Shown one piece after another: positions 37,269-49,245 of a stretch of DNA of 64,000 nucleotides. The notes under the pieces were generated by a model. It did not search any database and was not told the origin of the DNA. It saw nothing but the letters and a program-made list of their open reading frames with translations. Source of the stretch: Gnetum montanum (taxonomy: Eukaryota > Streptophyta > Gnetopsida > Gnetales > Gnetaceae); NCBI GenBank assembly GCA_015680685.1, contig MNCI01002813.1, forward strand, positions 1,760,468 through 1,824,467. Reading direction: 5' to 3'. Within the stretch, counting starts at the first letter, position 1. Every line of letters begins with the position of its first letter. The position numbers were made by a program, and so were the translations under genes.

Positions 37269-37390
37269 GCTTGTAAAATTGTGTGTGAATTTATATGGGA
37301 CTTTTTATAATTATTTCTTCCTAAAAGATATATCGTTAATTCCTATACAATGACCTTGTATGATATAACTAATCTAGATAACTAGCATCA

Positions 37391-37409
37391 TCCCCGGCAA
37401 TGGCACCAA
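37391..37409 (-). other. Primer binding site of element B (Asp-tRNA type)
   Basis: Minus-strand TTGGTGCCATTGCCGGGGA abuts the LTR. It differs from the Athila Asp-tRNA site at two positions of 18. Confidence 0.8.
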
Positions 37410-38301
37410 TGATGAGTGGTGAGGTACCCCTACACTCAACCATATGAATACGAGCATTTCACACATGATTCGGTCGAACTCCATAGATGGGCTAGGTGTG
37501 GTTTCTAGATAGTTACTCATAGATCACAGTTCATTGTCTTCCCACCTAGACTATTATTAGCTTTGTCACATATGGTTTAGTCCAGAGTGAGGTGTATGAT
37601 GTGTTCCTATGCTAATGCTACTCCTAGGGCTAATGGAAAATAATATCAACTAAACTAGGAGAGAGAGAGAGAGAGAGAAATTCTAAGCTAGCCTAAGTGC
37701 GATGAGCATCTGTTCCTTAATCATCTGTACACATCTTGAACCTCGTGCATGACTACCACTGGGATTACCAAGCGCATGGCCTAAGTACACTACTGGGTTA
37801 CCAAGTAGTCACACTTGAATGCTCGTGATTAAGTCGTACTCATTCTGCATTACTAGGAGATAAGGGTAGAGAGATATTAACTAGAAAAGTAGTAAATAAA
37901 AATTAAATAAATAATTAATTAAGCTAAGTGGATGCTACAATGATGAAGTAATCTCGATCTTTATTGCCGGTCATGTGCTTGTCCAAGTACGTCACACTCG
38001 AATAAGGATGTCGTACAATTACAATCACCACACTACAAGCATACATTGGGAGAAAAGGGTTGAGAGAAAAAACTACTAAAAACTAAACACTTAAAAACTC
38101 CAAAAACTCTAAGAACTAATTTTAAAACCAAGTGCACCACCTTTTATTTATAAGCTCACACGGGAACCGTGATATCGCGGCTACGATATCATGGGTCCGA
38201 TAACAGGGGTCCAATATTGCGACCTATCAGACTTGGTATCTTGTATCAGGGTTCTGATAACAAGGGTCCAATAACAGGACCTGACAGACCATGACTCATC
38301 A
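37410..38301 (-). repeat. 5' LTR of element B
   Basis: 892 bp, TGATGAGTGGTGAGG to CCATGACTCATCA. It contains a (GA)n run at about 37660-37678, a minus-strand TATA box (TATAAATAAAAGG, about 38141-38153), and four variants of GGTCCRATAAYAGG in the U3 start (38189-38290). Confidence 0.85.
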
Positions 38302-38479
38302 CCAAGGGAAGATAAATTCTCTAAAGCAGTTCTTGAGGATTTGCGAGATTGTGGTTGGTATTTTTAGGAGATGCAATACTTGAGAAAATGATCTCTTAGG
38401 AAGACATGCAACAAAATCCTAAGCATATTCACCAACTAGTCAAGCAGAAGGATTTAACATAAATGTGGACTAATGTAGA

Positions 38480-38910
38480 AGGTAAAAGAAAATTTTATTA
38501 TCACATTAGATCTAATAAACTAGATTTATAAGCTCACTATCTCTCACCAGCTAGTCCCATCAAGTATTAGAATGCTATTAGCAAGCTTCACTTATGTTTT
38601 TATCATTTTAGAACTGAAAGTGGAAGATGGATTCAACTCCTTCAAGAAGATAGAATTTGTAGGTTGTGCATATCAAGAGTCCTTGAAGATGAGTTACATG
38701 TATTTCTTTCTTATGATATGACTACCCATTTGAGACAACATTATAATGTTACAACAATAAGCCTATATGATTTTCTTTTGATGTTCCTTTTGGTGCTTGG
38801 TCAATTTGTAGTGTCTATCTTTATTTTTCATGAACATGTAATATCTATCCAATAGATCCTATAGGTCTTTAGATGTAATAAAGCTTCATTTTATTTTATT
38901 TTATTATCTT
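38480..38910 (+). pseudogene. Possible LINE reverse-transcriptase C-terminal fragment
   Basis: The frame reads AHYLSPASPIKY, HFRTESGRWIQLLQEDRICR, then LC...VLEDELHVFLSYD. This resembles the Cys-rich end of LINE-type RTs (ETGRW ... EDRLCRxC ... EDExHFLFxCP). An ATTTTATTTTATTTTATT run follows at about 38888-38906. It is short and diverged. Confidence 0.45.
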
Positions 38911-38917
38911 GACGTCA

Positions 38918-39130
38918 TGTTGATTTTCCAATGTGAAATTATTTTATATGGTCAACATTAATCAATCTCTGTATTAATAAGTAATTATCTTAACTATTTT
39001 ATTTCTTATTATTCTATGTCATTTGGATTTTACAATGTATCATATCACTTTTATATAGGCTTCTCAATTTAGTTTTAATTATAACTACGTTGTCATATTT
39101 TCAACTGATTTATGTTGGTTATGAAATATC
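38918..39130 (+). repeat. Direct repeat, partner of 27780-28000
   Basis: It aligns by eye with 27780-28000 in the same orientation. The pair may be the two LTRs of the copia element into which B inserted; the ends are not resolved. Confidence 0.35.
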
Positions 39131-39850
39131 TTGCCCTTTTTTTTTACAAGTTTCATTCATCTAATTTGAGAGAAACTTCATAGAAAGGATCATTTATTTT
39201 ACAAAGTAACCATACAAATCAATCTAGTGGTATGGTTACTATTTTTGTAGTGGTGGCATTCTTTATAACTATGAACTTTTCCAATGCTACTAATATTTCC
39301 ATTGAGGTTGATATGATGTTCCACTTAAATAATATAAGATATCTTTGTAATTCCTTTATTGACATTTGTCTCTTAAAAAATTTGGATCTAAAGCATAAGC
39401 TTTTGATTTTTATATAGTTGTAATCATTTGAAACATAATAAGGAAAACATCCCTAGCATATCCATACTAACACTAGTCACAATCATAATATACTTTTATC
39501 TCTAAATTTGACACTTCTTCTATAATAGTTATTTTACTTTATTCCTCTTGAATTGAATTTTTCTACTTTTGCTTATTCAATTTTCTTCTTCTTCATCTTT
39601 AATGTGGTAAAAAATATCTCATTTATTTCATCCCATATTTTGTTAACCTTTGTCACTATCTTGAAGATTAATTTTTAAATTGGAAAGGTCTTTTATTACA
39701 CCATCTTTTAGATTGTATCCACCTCTTAATGTTCATAAATTTTTACCTCTATGTTTCTAAGAGATGAATCTCTATTTTCTTCTTTTATATCTTCTCATTT
39801 TCTAAAATTATCATCATTTTAAGCTATTTGATCTATAAGCTTTCAAATTT
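39131..39850. other. AT-rich stretch without recognisable features
   Basis: Only a short chance ORF is present (39232-39417). Its right part may belong to the old minus-strand gag relic that follows. Confidence 0.35.
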
Positions 39851-39859
39851 ATGAACTTT

Positions 39860-40030
39860 TAATTTTGACAATTGTCTTTGGGCATAGATCCCAAGGATTT
39901 CATGAGTTTTTTTTTCTAAGCCCATTAACAATGTGGCATAGTTGTTCCTTTAGAAAGAACCTATGGCATTGACATATGTAAAGTAGAGTATAATATTTAC
40001 CCAAGGCTACATCTAATTACTCATGAAAAT
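39860..40030 (-). pseudogene. Old Athila-like gag scrap
   Basis: The minus strand reads LGKYYTLLYICQCHRFF, KEQLCHIVNGLRKK and NPWDLCPKTIV, which aligns with LEKYYALLNNFPSHGFSKER ... GLRNETREKLGMYA of element A. Substitutions are many, so this is an older insertion. The elements around it were not resolved. Confidence 0.55.
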
Positions 40031-40425
40031 CTTACTTTCACCTCTAAATTTTTTTCCTTAAATTAAATAAAGATGAGTCTTTTTTTTTCCTTCATGTTTT
40101 CTTATAACTTGGTTTTTTTTTTCAAATTTTTTATATTCCCTTATAAAGTTTCTAGGCTTACCTCCATAATAATAAATGATAACTTTTCTTAATCTTAATT
40201 AGCTTATGAATCTTTCTCTCTTATATTGAAATTTTCTATTATTTTTATCCCAATAATTTTTTTTCTTACTTTTGCTCCTTCTACACACAACCAATGCTAT
40301 CTTTAAGCATACTATTTATAATCATATCCATAGTTATCTTCCCATAAATAATTGAATTACTAAGAGACAAGGTATAACCTTGGAGATTCAATTAACTGTT
40401 TATGAACATCAAACTTTAGAACCAT

Positions 40426-40937
40426 TGTCATGTCCCCATTTCCAGATGATGGTGTTATAAGGATGGTGTCTCTTCATAGTAAATGTTATAATTACTATAA
40501 TAAGACCTGAAAGAACATGTTATAATTAACCTAAAAGGATGCATTGTAATAATGGGCATGTCTCTCAAGTTGATCTTTGAGGGTTTAACCTAAGGTATTT
40601 ATACCTAGGAATTAGAGGCCATATTAGCATAGTGTTGCGGAGGTGAAAAAGATGAGTAACAAACGTTAAGTAAAGCAAGACAAAAAGATGATTGATCATT
40701 CCTTCTAGCCAGTTACAAGCCTAACTATGGTGGCAGTGCTAGATTGCCTCTAAGGGATAGATGTCGAAGAAAGATAACTCCAAGGAACCCTCAGAGCATG
40801 ACCTAGATACATTATTCTACATTAGTAAAGCATACTTTTCATTTTTCTTCTACATTTTCCTTATTATTTTCTTTATGCTTAATGTTGAATGTAACATATA
40901 TTTTATGTTAGTCATGACATTTGAGAATGGGATTTCA
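40426..40937 (+). repeat. 5' LTR of element H
   Basis: It starts TGTCATGTCCCC and is about 512 bp. It shares 'ggatgcattgtaat', 'ggtatttatacctagg' and 'acaagcctaactatg' with 50739-51229. The shared TATTTATACC could be a TATA region. The 3' boundary is inferred from the primer site. Confidence 0.65.
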
Positions 40938-40941
40938 CGTT

Positions 40942-40954
40942 TGGTATTAGAGCA
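40942..40954 (+). other. Primer binding site of element H (initiator-Met tRNA type)
   Basis: TGGTATTAGAGCA is one transition away from TGGTATCAGAGCA, the initiator-Met tRNA site used by many plant copia and chromovirus elements. Confidence 0.65.
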
Positions 40955-41864
40955 AACCATGACCCAAGGGCTAATCATAATCAAGGGCTTACTACAATTT
41001 AATGACAAACCACGGAGCCAAGATGCAAGGAGAACCACAAATATATGTCATGTTCCAAATGGATCCCACCAATCAACAAGATTCATTCATAGTGACTCCC
41101 ATTGATATTGGCAATCAGGAGATCTTATTATAGTTCAAAAAGGTACATCAACTATAAAAAATACAAGGATACACCAATCCAAGTAACTCTTATCCATCTT
41201 GTAGTATTGTTAGAATGTTAATTGATAAAAATTACTATTAAGTTCATTGCATGAGACTAATAACCATTACCTAAGTCAATCTTATCTTGCTTAGAACTTA
41301 TTGTCCCCAAATACCTTACCCTTGTAACTTGACATTACTCACCCTTACCTAGGACCTATGCATTAATAATTTTAAGAAATTTAGCCTAGCCATAAGATAG
41401 TATTATCCCTATCTAACTATCAAGGATTAGTACCAAGAGATTCATAGGGAAACCAATACTCAATGGGTAATGTTGTGATATCTTACTTTACTAATTTTTT
41501 CCTTGATATATTGCTAGGGTATAGCTATGATGCAAGAGGATAGGCTTACATCACTTGTGAACTTGTAAAGATATATCTACTACATTTTTGTTTAAAATTT
41601 AGCATATCATTTATAATTTAATTGAAGTCACTTAGAAGTCAACATGTTACCAATATGTCAACTTAGTAATGTTAATTCAACAAAATAAGTTATTTTGGTC
41701 CTTTCAAATCCTAAAAATCCAACTTTGTTTTTTGGACCTTAAAACCATTCCCAATGCATAGTTCTCATTGAGATGATTTAAATGATACAAATTTTTTCCC
41801 AATTAGACTTCTAATTTGGAAGATACCATCACTTAAAGTTTCTCATTATGTGCACATTATTAAA

Positions 41865-41935
41865 ATAATAATAAAAATTGGGTGTGGGAATAGAACCCAT
41901 GACCTCCTAACTACTAAACATTATATATAGAAAAA
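41865..41935 (-). repeat. tRNA-like (SINE head) remnant
   Basis: The minus strand reads TTTAGTAGTTAGGAGG, then GGGTTCTATTCCCACA. The second matches a degenerate pol III B box (GGTTCRANTCC) and the first is A-box-like. No full SINE body was defined. Confidence 0.35.
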
Positions 41936-42316
41936 TTAAAATTAAACAAATAAAAAATTTTAATTTTTTGAACTGGGCCACGTCGGCCTGCCTAGGGCCA
42001 TGAGGCCCCTACAAGGAATTGCATAACCTTGCATGGGCTACAAAAGCCCATTAAGAGTTTTGTAGCCTTATTATAGAGCCAAATTAGCCAATTAAAGCCT
42101 ATGCTAGCTCCTTCAACATTTTATTACCCTCCCTTCCACCAATGCTTTACATTGCCCTCGTGTCATCATAGTTACCAACCCTCACTATCACCTACCTACT
42201 TCCATTGTTATCATGCACTGTTATTGTCTTGCACATTGTCTACTATCATTTTTATTGCGAGTTTTTCCTATCTTGCCACCAATTCTACCATCTTTCTTGT
42301 CATTATTTGTGCTACC

Positions 42317-43216
42317 TGATGAAGCATTGTATAGTCGATGCATCGACTAGGCCCCGTATACGTAGCCACGTCAACGTGGCCTTGTCAACGTAGCCTTCCT
42401 GCGTCGACGTGGCCATGTTTATGCAACTGCCTATCTCAGCCTATAAATAAGAGGGCCTTCTACCTCATTTAGGAACCTTTTTAGTTAGTTGTGGCAAAGC
42501 TCTTGCAGTTTCTTCCCATAGGAGATAGAATATTTTCCCAAGTGCCTGTAGCAGGTGTAAGAAAAGTGATCGGCTCTTTATTTGAGTGTTGATGTATCTT
42601 GGTCCATTGATGTGATGGAAATAAAGATGAACTATTCAAGCATTCCTTGTAGAATTTGGACTTAGCTATTTTATGCATTCAATAGTCTCATATGTTTATG
42701 CTTTATTAGTTACTTTTTAATTACTTAAGTTTTTGTTATTATGATTTCAATCGCTATTATTCATTCGTAATTCTTAAAGGCCATAAGTACGACCATCTCA
42801 AACATAACTTAAACACTTGGTAAACCTAGTGACGCTTAACGTTTGGTAACCCAGAAGTGTTAAGAGATGCTTAGAATGTGCTCGGAAGATGGGATCGAAT
42901 ACTTATGTTAGGAATAGTTAAGATTTAGATTAAGATAATCTTAGATTAATTAATATTCTAGCCTTACTTTCCAAGATAATTAGCCACCAAAAAGATAATT
43001 AAAAAGCTATAAAAATCATTAGCCTTAGTCTCACTTAACCATCATAAATAGAACCTCACAAGTGAGATTAGGATGACAACGACCGTTCTAACCCAAGGTT
43101 TCACTAGTTAGAGTCTGGTGTATGTTAAGTGCTTACAGTTTGCAGATTTCAATCGAGTCACACATGAATGCTCATGATTCATATGGTTGGGCGTAGAGGT
43201 ACCTAACCGCTCATCA
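42317..43216 (+). repeat. 5' LTR of element A
   Basis: TGATGAAGCATTG to CCGCTCATCA, 900 bp. U3 carries CpG-rich palindromes (TCGATGCATCGA, CACGTCAACGTGG). The TATA box CTATAAATAAGAGG is at 42441-42454. Confidence 0.9.
42441..42454 (+). promoter_or_regulatory. TATA box in the 5' LTR of element A
   Basis: CTATAAATAAGAGG is conserved at the equivalent position in the LTRs of A, C and, with small changes, B and E. It should set the start of the genomic transcript about 30 bp downstream. Confidence 0.6.
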
Positions 43217-43217
43217 T

Positions 43218-43235
43218 TAGCGCTGTTGCCAGGGA
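43218..43235 (+). other. Primer binding site of element A (Asp-tRNA type)
   Basis: TAGCGCTGTTGCCAGGGA starts two bases after the LTR. It differs from the Athila Asp-tRNA site by three transitions. Confidence 0.75.
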
Positions 43236-43346
43236 TGGTGCTAGTTATTTAGATTAGTTATATCATACAAGGTCGTTATAAAGGACTTAACAATATATAT
43301 TTTAGCAAGAAATAATTATAAAAATTCACACACAAATTTCACAACC

Positions 43347-44777
43347 ATGCCTCTCCTACAAGATCATGATAATGCGACATTTAGTGAGGAAGTTCATTGG
43401 AGAACCAACGAACTATATGACGATGAATATTGGAGTACACAAGCTGAAGTGGGGGTTTCTTATAAACATGAACGAAAGCAACGTCATCCCAACACATGAA
43501 AGCATAACTTACCTGATGAGGATGAACCCCTACTAGCTACAACAAGCTTAACGTAAATACAAGAGGCTATTAGAATCTCCCATAGGCATCGTAAAGAGAG
43601 TTGTCTACCCAAGCTTGATTTAAACAACTTTCCTAAATTTTCAAGAGGCTATGACTTAGATCTGCATCAACATTTACAAGCCTTCTATGATGCCTGTACA
43701 TGGAACAACATTGATAATGGGTGGCAAAAACTTAAGCTCTTTCCCATGACACTCATTGACCAAGAAAAAGTATGGTATAGATTGTTAAAACCAAACTCAA
43801 TACGGTGTTGGTCAACAACGGTAGAAGTATTTAATGAAAAATATCAAACCTATGCAAGAGTGTCAACCTTGAGGAAATAAATCCAAGGATGGAAACAAGT
43901 ACAACATGAACCCTTGGACATGGCCTTAGAAAAATATTATGCATTGTTAAATAATTTTCCAAGCCATGGATTTTCCAAGGAAAGGCTAGCATCCCATATC
44001 ATTGATGGGCTACGTAATGAAACAAGAGAGAAATTAGGAATGTATGCCTAAGGTCAACTATACGAACTACGAACCTAACAAGTCCAAGAGCTTATTAAGA
44101 AAGTAGCAAAAGAAGAAGGAGATATGGCTAGATGGGAGAGCGTTAAAAGACATGAACGGGACCAAATTCTTAATTTAACAAAGGTCCATGATCATAGAAA
44201 GGAGAAACCAACCAATCTCAAGGTGGAAACATCATCTTTGCCAACACAACAAACATTGGAAGAAGTTGAGGCAAAGATCAATAAGATGTTGGAATGGATG
44301 TATAAAAAGTGTGGAGAATACATCGATATCATTGGATATAGAGTTTTGACAACCTAGGAAGTAGGAAAAAACATTAGACAATCGAAAAGAAGGGATAAGG
44401 AAAATAAGAGCTCAACTGCCAATCATACGTATGAATGCAACATATGCCTGTACGATCACCCCAAGGGCCAATGCCCAATCTTGTCACATTTATAGGAGCA
44501 TTGGGGAAACACGTTAGATCTAGAGTTCATACAGAGATACTATGTTTGATCATAGTGGCAATAATCCCAGTTGTGGGGGAGACCACCATTGGACTAGAGA
44601 CACCCTTCGTATCATCCGAACCCAAATGCTTATCTTGTTCAACACCCTGTTTCTCCAACTAGGCCAACATACTCTATCTCACAATAGTACCATTCTCCTC
44701 AATACTATCATCCCATGCCTCCAACACAACCACCACCTTGTGTATCTTATACACCTCCTAACTTTCAACATTCTCAT
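43347..44777 (+). pseudogene. gag of element A, cut by an assembly gap
   Basis: ATG at 43347 (MPLLQDHDNATFSEE). The Gag core is at 43620-44050 (FPKFSRGYDLDLHQHLQAFY ... VWYRLLKPNSI ... ALEKYYALLNN). The helix EEVEAKINKMLEWMYKKCGE follows (44262-44321), then a zinc knuckle CNICLYDHPKGQC (CX2CX3HX4C, about 44436-44474), intact here, then a Pro-rich tail into the gap. Several stops are readable as CAA/CAG deaminated to TAA/TAG; MYA*GQL in A reads MYAQGQL in B. Confidence 0.75.
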
Positions 44778-45431
44778 NNNNNNNNNNNNNNNNNNNNNNN
44801 NNNNNNNNNNNNNNNNNNNNNNNNNNNNNNNNNNNNNNNNNNNNNNNNNNNNNNNNNNNNNNNNNNNNNNNNNNNNNNNNNNNNNNNNNNNNNNNNNNNN
44901 NNNNNNNNNNNNNNNNNNNNNNNNNNNNNNNNNNNNNNNNNNNNNNNNNNNNNNNNNNNNNNNNNNNNNNNNNNNNNNNNNNNNNNNNNNNNNNNNNNNN
45001 NNNNNNNNNNNNNNNNNNNNNNNNNNNNNNNNNNNNNNNNNNNNNNNNNNNNNNNNNNNNNNNNNNNNNNNNNNNNNNNNNNNNNNNNNNNNNNNNNNNN
45101 NNNNNNNNNNNNNNNNNNNNNNNNNNNNNNNNNNNNNNNNNNNNNNNNNNNNNNNNNNNNNNNNNNNNNNNNNNNNNNNNNNNNNNNNNNNNNNNNNNNN
45201 NNNNNNNNNNNNNNNNNNNNNNNNNNNNNNNNNNNNNNNNNNNNNNNNNNNNNNNNNNNNNNNNNNNNNNNNNNNNNNNNNNNNNNNNNNNNNNNNNNNN
45301 NNNNNNNNNNNNNNNNNNNNNNNNNNNNNNNNNNNNNNNNNNNNNNNNNNNNNNNNNNNNNNNNNNNNNNNNNNNNNNNNNNNNNNNNNNNNNNNNNNNN
45401 NNNNNNNNNNNNNNNNNNNNNNNNNNNNNNN
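44778..45431. other. Assembly gap (654 N)
   Basis: A run of N inside element A, covering the end of gag and the splice-donor region. By comparison with B and C it should hold the Pro-rich gag tail and the start of the spacer. The actual length is uncertain. Confidence 0.95.
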
Positions 45432-46476
45432 AAACTTAAAATTAATTTTGTGTTCGTTGTACCTAGAATGAAGAAGGATGGACCAATATGGAATGATTAG
45501 GGTGTGACATCAAGGGGACTTGTGGATTCTCTTTGGGGATGTCTGTGAGAGTTATCATACAGTGTGGTTGTACTAAGATCCTTGTAGATCTAATGAAAAT
45601 GGGAGTAAGAGTAATCAAAAGGGCACTCAAAAATCCAATGCTATTCTAGGGGGTTCCACTAGAAAGACATGCACCCATGCCTAAAGGATGGCAACTTCTA
45701 TAGATTCAGTAAAGAAAAAAAGAAGAGAAGAAAGAAGAAAAGAAAATGAAAAAGGAAGTGCCACAAAGCAAAAATCACTCCTCCCTTAAACTAAATGCCA
45801 AGTGATTATATGCCTTGTTGTTATGATACTCTCATAGTTGCTCATCATGAGATGAAACAATGCGATGTCACTTATCAAAGGAATGGACTTGGTCCTGATC
45901 TTGGAATGACGGGTTAATGACACCTTAATCATGCTTTACACATAGGACTCATTGTGCCCTAAGTCAGTTACCTCATGTCCCAATCTCTGCAATCCCTTCT
46001 CCAATTCATTCCATCTCATTGTTCATGTATTTGTGACTTGTGTCTTGTATAGCATTGAATTCATATCTCATCATGGTGGTATTAACATGTGTGTGTTTCT
46101 TTGCATCATCATAGATTACATTTAACCCTTCTAGTGCCTACGGACATTTTAAGGTGTGGTTACATAAGGGCATTATAGGTTGGAACCTGCTTTGGGGAGG
46201 ACCCACTTACGTGACTTTTGTAATTTATACTTTTTGCACACCACCACATCATCTTATACCCTCTGAGTATTTCATTGCCAAATCTATTATGCTATCAAAC
46301 GTTCCTCAATACTAGGTTTGACATTAAAATTTTAGGGTAACTTCCTTGAAAAATTTCTAACTCTAAAATCACACTAAGTAATGAACGCAACATTAATTAA
46401 ATTTAATGAGTAAGGTTTGAAATCATTGAACTTTTTTCAATAACCTTACTAACAATTGATCTTTGTGTGATTATAG
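45432..46476 (+). other. Spacer (candidate intron) of element A with splice acceptor
   Basis: Non-coding and matching the spacers of B and C. It ends CCTTACTAACAATTG, a good branch-point sequence, then TTTGTGTGATTATAG at 46462-46476 directly before the ORF2 ATG. The donor would fall in the assembly gap. Confidence 0.55.
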
Positions 46477-46912
46477 ATGGCCCCTAAAAGGAGACAACAA
46501 GGAGGACCTTCTCACAGTGCAACCAAATGACCTAGGGGAGGCAGAGGCTAGGGACCTCATGCAGAACATGCAGAGTAGAAGGAAATCATTCAGCATTCAT
46601 CATGCAACTCATGTTACTGCATAATCTATCCAAGAAAAGGGAGGAGAGGTTGGAGCCTAAGCCTATGAAGAGGAACGACGGCTATGTGCAGCATGGCATG
46701 TCAAGGCCAATCAAGTGTTCCCGTAGCTACAATGTCCATGAAAAGTGCCAACTCCATCAAACATTGGAACATCAGCATGGACAACTCATAATCCTCAAAT
46801 AGAAGAGGAGAAACATCATGTGCTTCTTCAATGGTATCAATCTCAAAAGCTTGATGCACAGGACAAAGGAAAGGCACCCATGGTGGAGCCACCACTACTG
46901 AGACCCCCATGA
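46477..46912 (+). pseudogene. ORF2 of element A, internally deleted
   Basis: ATG at 46477 (MAPKRRQQGGPSHSATK), broken by stops, ending near KGKAPMVEPPL (46860-46912). It is the same short N-to-C fusion as in B, lacking the central domain and coiled coil of C and D. Confidence 0.6.
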
Positions 46913-47086
46913 GTTCCACAAGTTTTGTCTTTTTTGTCTATGTCCTAATTTTGTTTAATTCTCCACTACAACATGAATAAATTTCTAGTTAGTCAATAAT
47001 CCCATACCTATCCACTGTGTATTCAATTGAGCTTGTTCCTCACTTTCTTTGACTTGAAGACAAGTTTTGCCTCAGTCGTGGGGGTA

Positions 47087-47999
47087 TGATGAAGCACTAT
47101 ATAGTCGATGTGTCGACTAGACCATGTATACGGGGCCCCATATACACGGCCACGTCAATGTGGCCCAATTGACATAGCCTTCCTGCATCAATGTGGCCCC
47201 GTTTACACAGCCGCATATCTCAACCTATAAATAAGAGGGCCTTCCGCCTAATTTAGGAACCTTTTAAGTTAGTTGTAGCGAAGCTCTTGTAGTTTTTTCC
47301 CACAGGAGATAGAATATTTTCCAAGTGCCCACAGCAGGTGTAAGAAAATTCATCGGCTCTTTATTCAAGAGTTGATGTATCTGAGCCCATTGATGTGATG
47401 ACAATAAAGAAGAACTATTCAAGCATTCCTTGCAGCATTTGGACTTAGCTATTTTATGCATTCAATAGTCTCATATGTTTATGCTTTATTAGTTACTGGT
47501 TAATTACTTAATTTTTTGTTATTATGATTTCAATTGCTATTTTTCATTCGTAATTCTTAAAGGCCATCAGTACGACCATCTCGAATGTAACTTAAACACT
47601 TGGTAAACCTAGTGACGCTTAATGTTTGGTAACCTAGAAGTGTTAAGAGATGCTTAGAACATGTTCAGAAGATGGGACCGGATACTTATGTTAGGAATAG
47701 TTAAGATTTGGATTAAGATAATCTTAGCTTAATTAATATTCTAGCCTTACTTTCCAAGATAATTAGCTACCAAAAAGATAATTAAAAATATATAAAAATC
47801 ATTAGTCTTAGTCTCACCTAACCATCGTAAACAGAACCTCACAAGTGAGATTAGGATGAAAATGACTATTCTAACCTAAGGTTTCACTAGTTAGAGTCTG
47901 GTGTATGTTAAGTGCTTACAGTCTATGGATTTCGATCGAGTCATGCATGAATGCTCGTGATTCATATGGTTGAGCGTAGGGGTACCTAGCAGCTCATCA
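47087..47999 (+). repeat. 3' LTR of element A with polypurine tract
   Basis: TGATGAAGCACTA to CAGCTCATCA, 913 bp, preceded by CGTGGGGGTA (47077-47086). TATA box at 47225-47238. It is clearly the partner of 42317-43216 but carries scattered substitutions and a small extra block (GGGGCCCCATATACACGG near 47140). Confidence 0.9.
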
Positions 48000-48004
48000 C
48001 TACC

Positions 48005-49245
48005 TATCATGTTATTATCACCATTGATGCCACTACCATTATAGTTGAAGGAAACTCCACTAAACATTTCAAGTCTATGGTGGCTAGGGGTTCTGTTGGC
48101 ACTAAAGAATCTTACCTTCTTTGACCATCTCTAGTACTAGAGAATCCTACCTCCTTCAATGATTATCAACATCAATGAGTCCTACCTCATCTAAAAGTTT
48201 TAAGATACCCTAAATTTTTCCATCAATTGACAAGAAATTTCAAATTTTTTTTTAATTAATGGGAAATTCCAAAACCATTAAATAACAAAAAAATGAATTT
48301 TACATTTAGGGGAGAAAAATTTTAAATACAAAAATGTAAAAAATTAACTAATTAGTCAAATTAACTAGTTGGTGGTAATTAAGATAAAAGGTCAATAATT
48401 AAGCACACTTGTTATGGAGTAGTACTAGGATGGGTTACCTCTCAAGAGGTCTTCAACTTCATGTCTAAAGTTTTGAACTTCAGATGTCATAACTTTTGAT
48501 TTGAAAGCCTTTTCTAATAAATGAAGAGTTTCTTCCAACAAATTTGAACTTTTGGATGTGACGATAAAGTCAAATTTGCCCCACAAATCTCCAATAATTA
48601 GTTTTTAATCCTTGCCTCAACACTATGCCTTAAGTCATAAAGGCTTAATTTGGCATAAATTGGGCATATTATTTCCATTTTTAAAATATAAATATTTTTT
48701 TATAACATTCTTTGGCCTTCTAAACTCAATGGTAAAATTAGATTAATCATCTGAACACCTAATAATTAGATAATGCCTTAAGTCATACCTTAAGAGGCTA
48801 GAACTTAAATTGACTAACTATGACTAATAATTTAATTGTTGAGACTAACAAATATAACCTCTTTGGCCATTTTGAGCCTTAATATTAGGTTCTTAACCTT
48901 TGTAGATAAATAGTGTTAGGTTACTAACCCCTAGTATGTTATTGGTTACACTATTGGAGTTAGTGTCCTAAGGTAGGTAAAAGGTTGTTAAGAGTCTAGG
49001 GCATGTAGCTAATCATTGCTAATCTAAAAAATTGATCAATTGGAGAATTATTTGGTCAAAAAAAATGGTCAAGAAGATCTATACCAATTCATCCTACAAC
49101 TAGATCATGCAAGAGAACATCATAGAGAATCATCAACTTGTTCCAACAAAGTGTATGATACCTGTGAAAAAAAATTAATTGAGGAGAGAATTTAAGAACA
49201 AGAATAAAAGTTACGATATACACCATTCTTGTAAGGTCCCTAGCT
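48005..49245 (+). other. Interior of element H without recognisable gene
   Basis: AT-rich text, with 'gagaatcctacctccttca'-like repeats near 48105-48200. No gag, pol or RNA gene was recognised. Confidence 0.35.

Larger units (their letters stand above)
32520..38301 (-). mobile_element. Pol-less Athila-like element B, nested in the copia relic
   Basis: It is 5782 bp. The right LTR is 892 bp, the left 785 bp. The flanks are CCAAA (32515-32519) and CCAAG (38302-38306), a target duplication with one substitution. Leftward order: LTR, PBS, gag, donor, spacer, acceptor, shortened ORF2, polypurine tract, LTR. There is no RT or integrase. Gag and ORF2 layout match element A, so the two belong to one pol-less lineage. 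Confidence 0.85.
42317..47999 (+). mobile_element. Pol-less Athila-like element A, nested in element H
   Basis: 5683 bp, bounded by a perfect CTACC duplication (42312-42316 and 48000-48004). Order: 5' LTR (900 bp), PBS, gag, assembly gap, spacer, splice acceptor, shortened ORF2, polypurine tract, 3' LTR (913 bp). There is no RT or integrase in the visible sequence, and the 654-base gap is too short for pol. It retains more CpG in U3 than D or G, suggesting a younger insertion. Confidence 0.9.

Noticed and set aside
40761-41105. 114-codon ORF at the start of element H
   Set aside because: It crosses the LTR end and the primer site, so it is unlikely to be a protein.
42101-42393. Ser/Cys/His-rich ORFs upstream of and into element A
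   Set aside because: They run across the target duplication and LTR boundary of A and are explained by pyrimidine-rich sequence.
44542-45500. Two long ORFs of 309 and 261 codons
   Set aside because: Both exist only because the run of N contains no stop codons; the real sequence is an assembly gap inside element A.
3289-47999. Repeated TGATGAGTGGCGAGGTACC blocks as a dispersed regulatory repeat or CRISPR-like array
   Set aside because: Spacing is in kilobases, and each block is the end of an LTR with PBS or PPT beside it.
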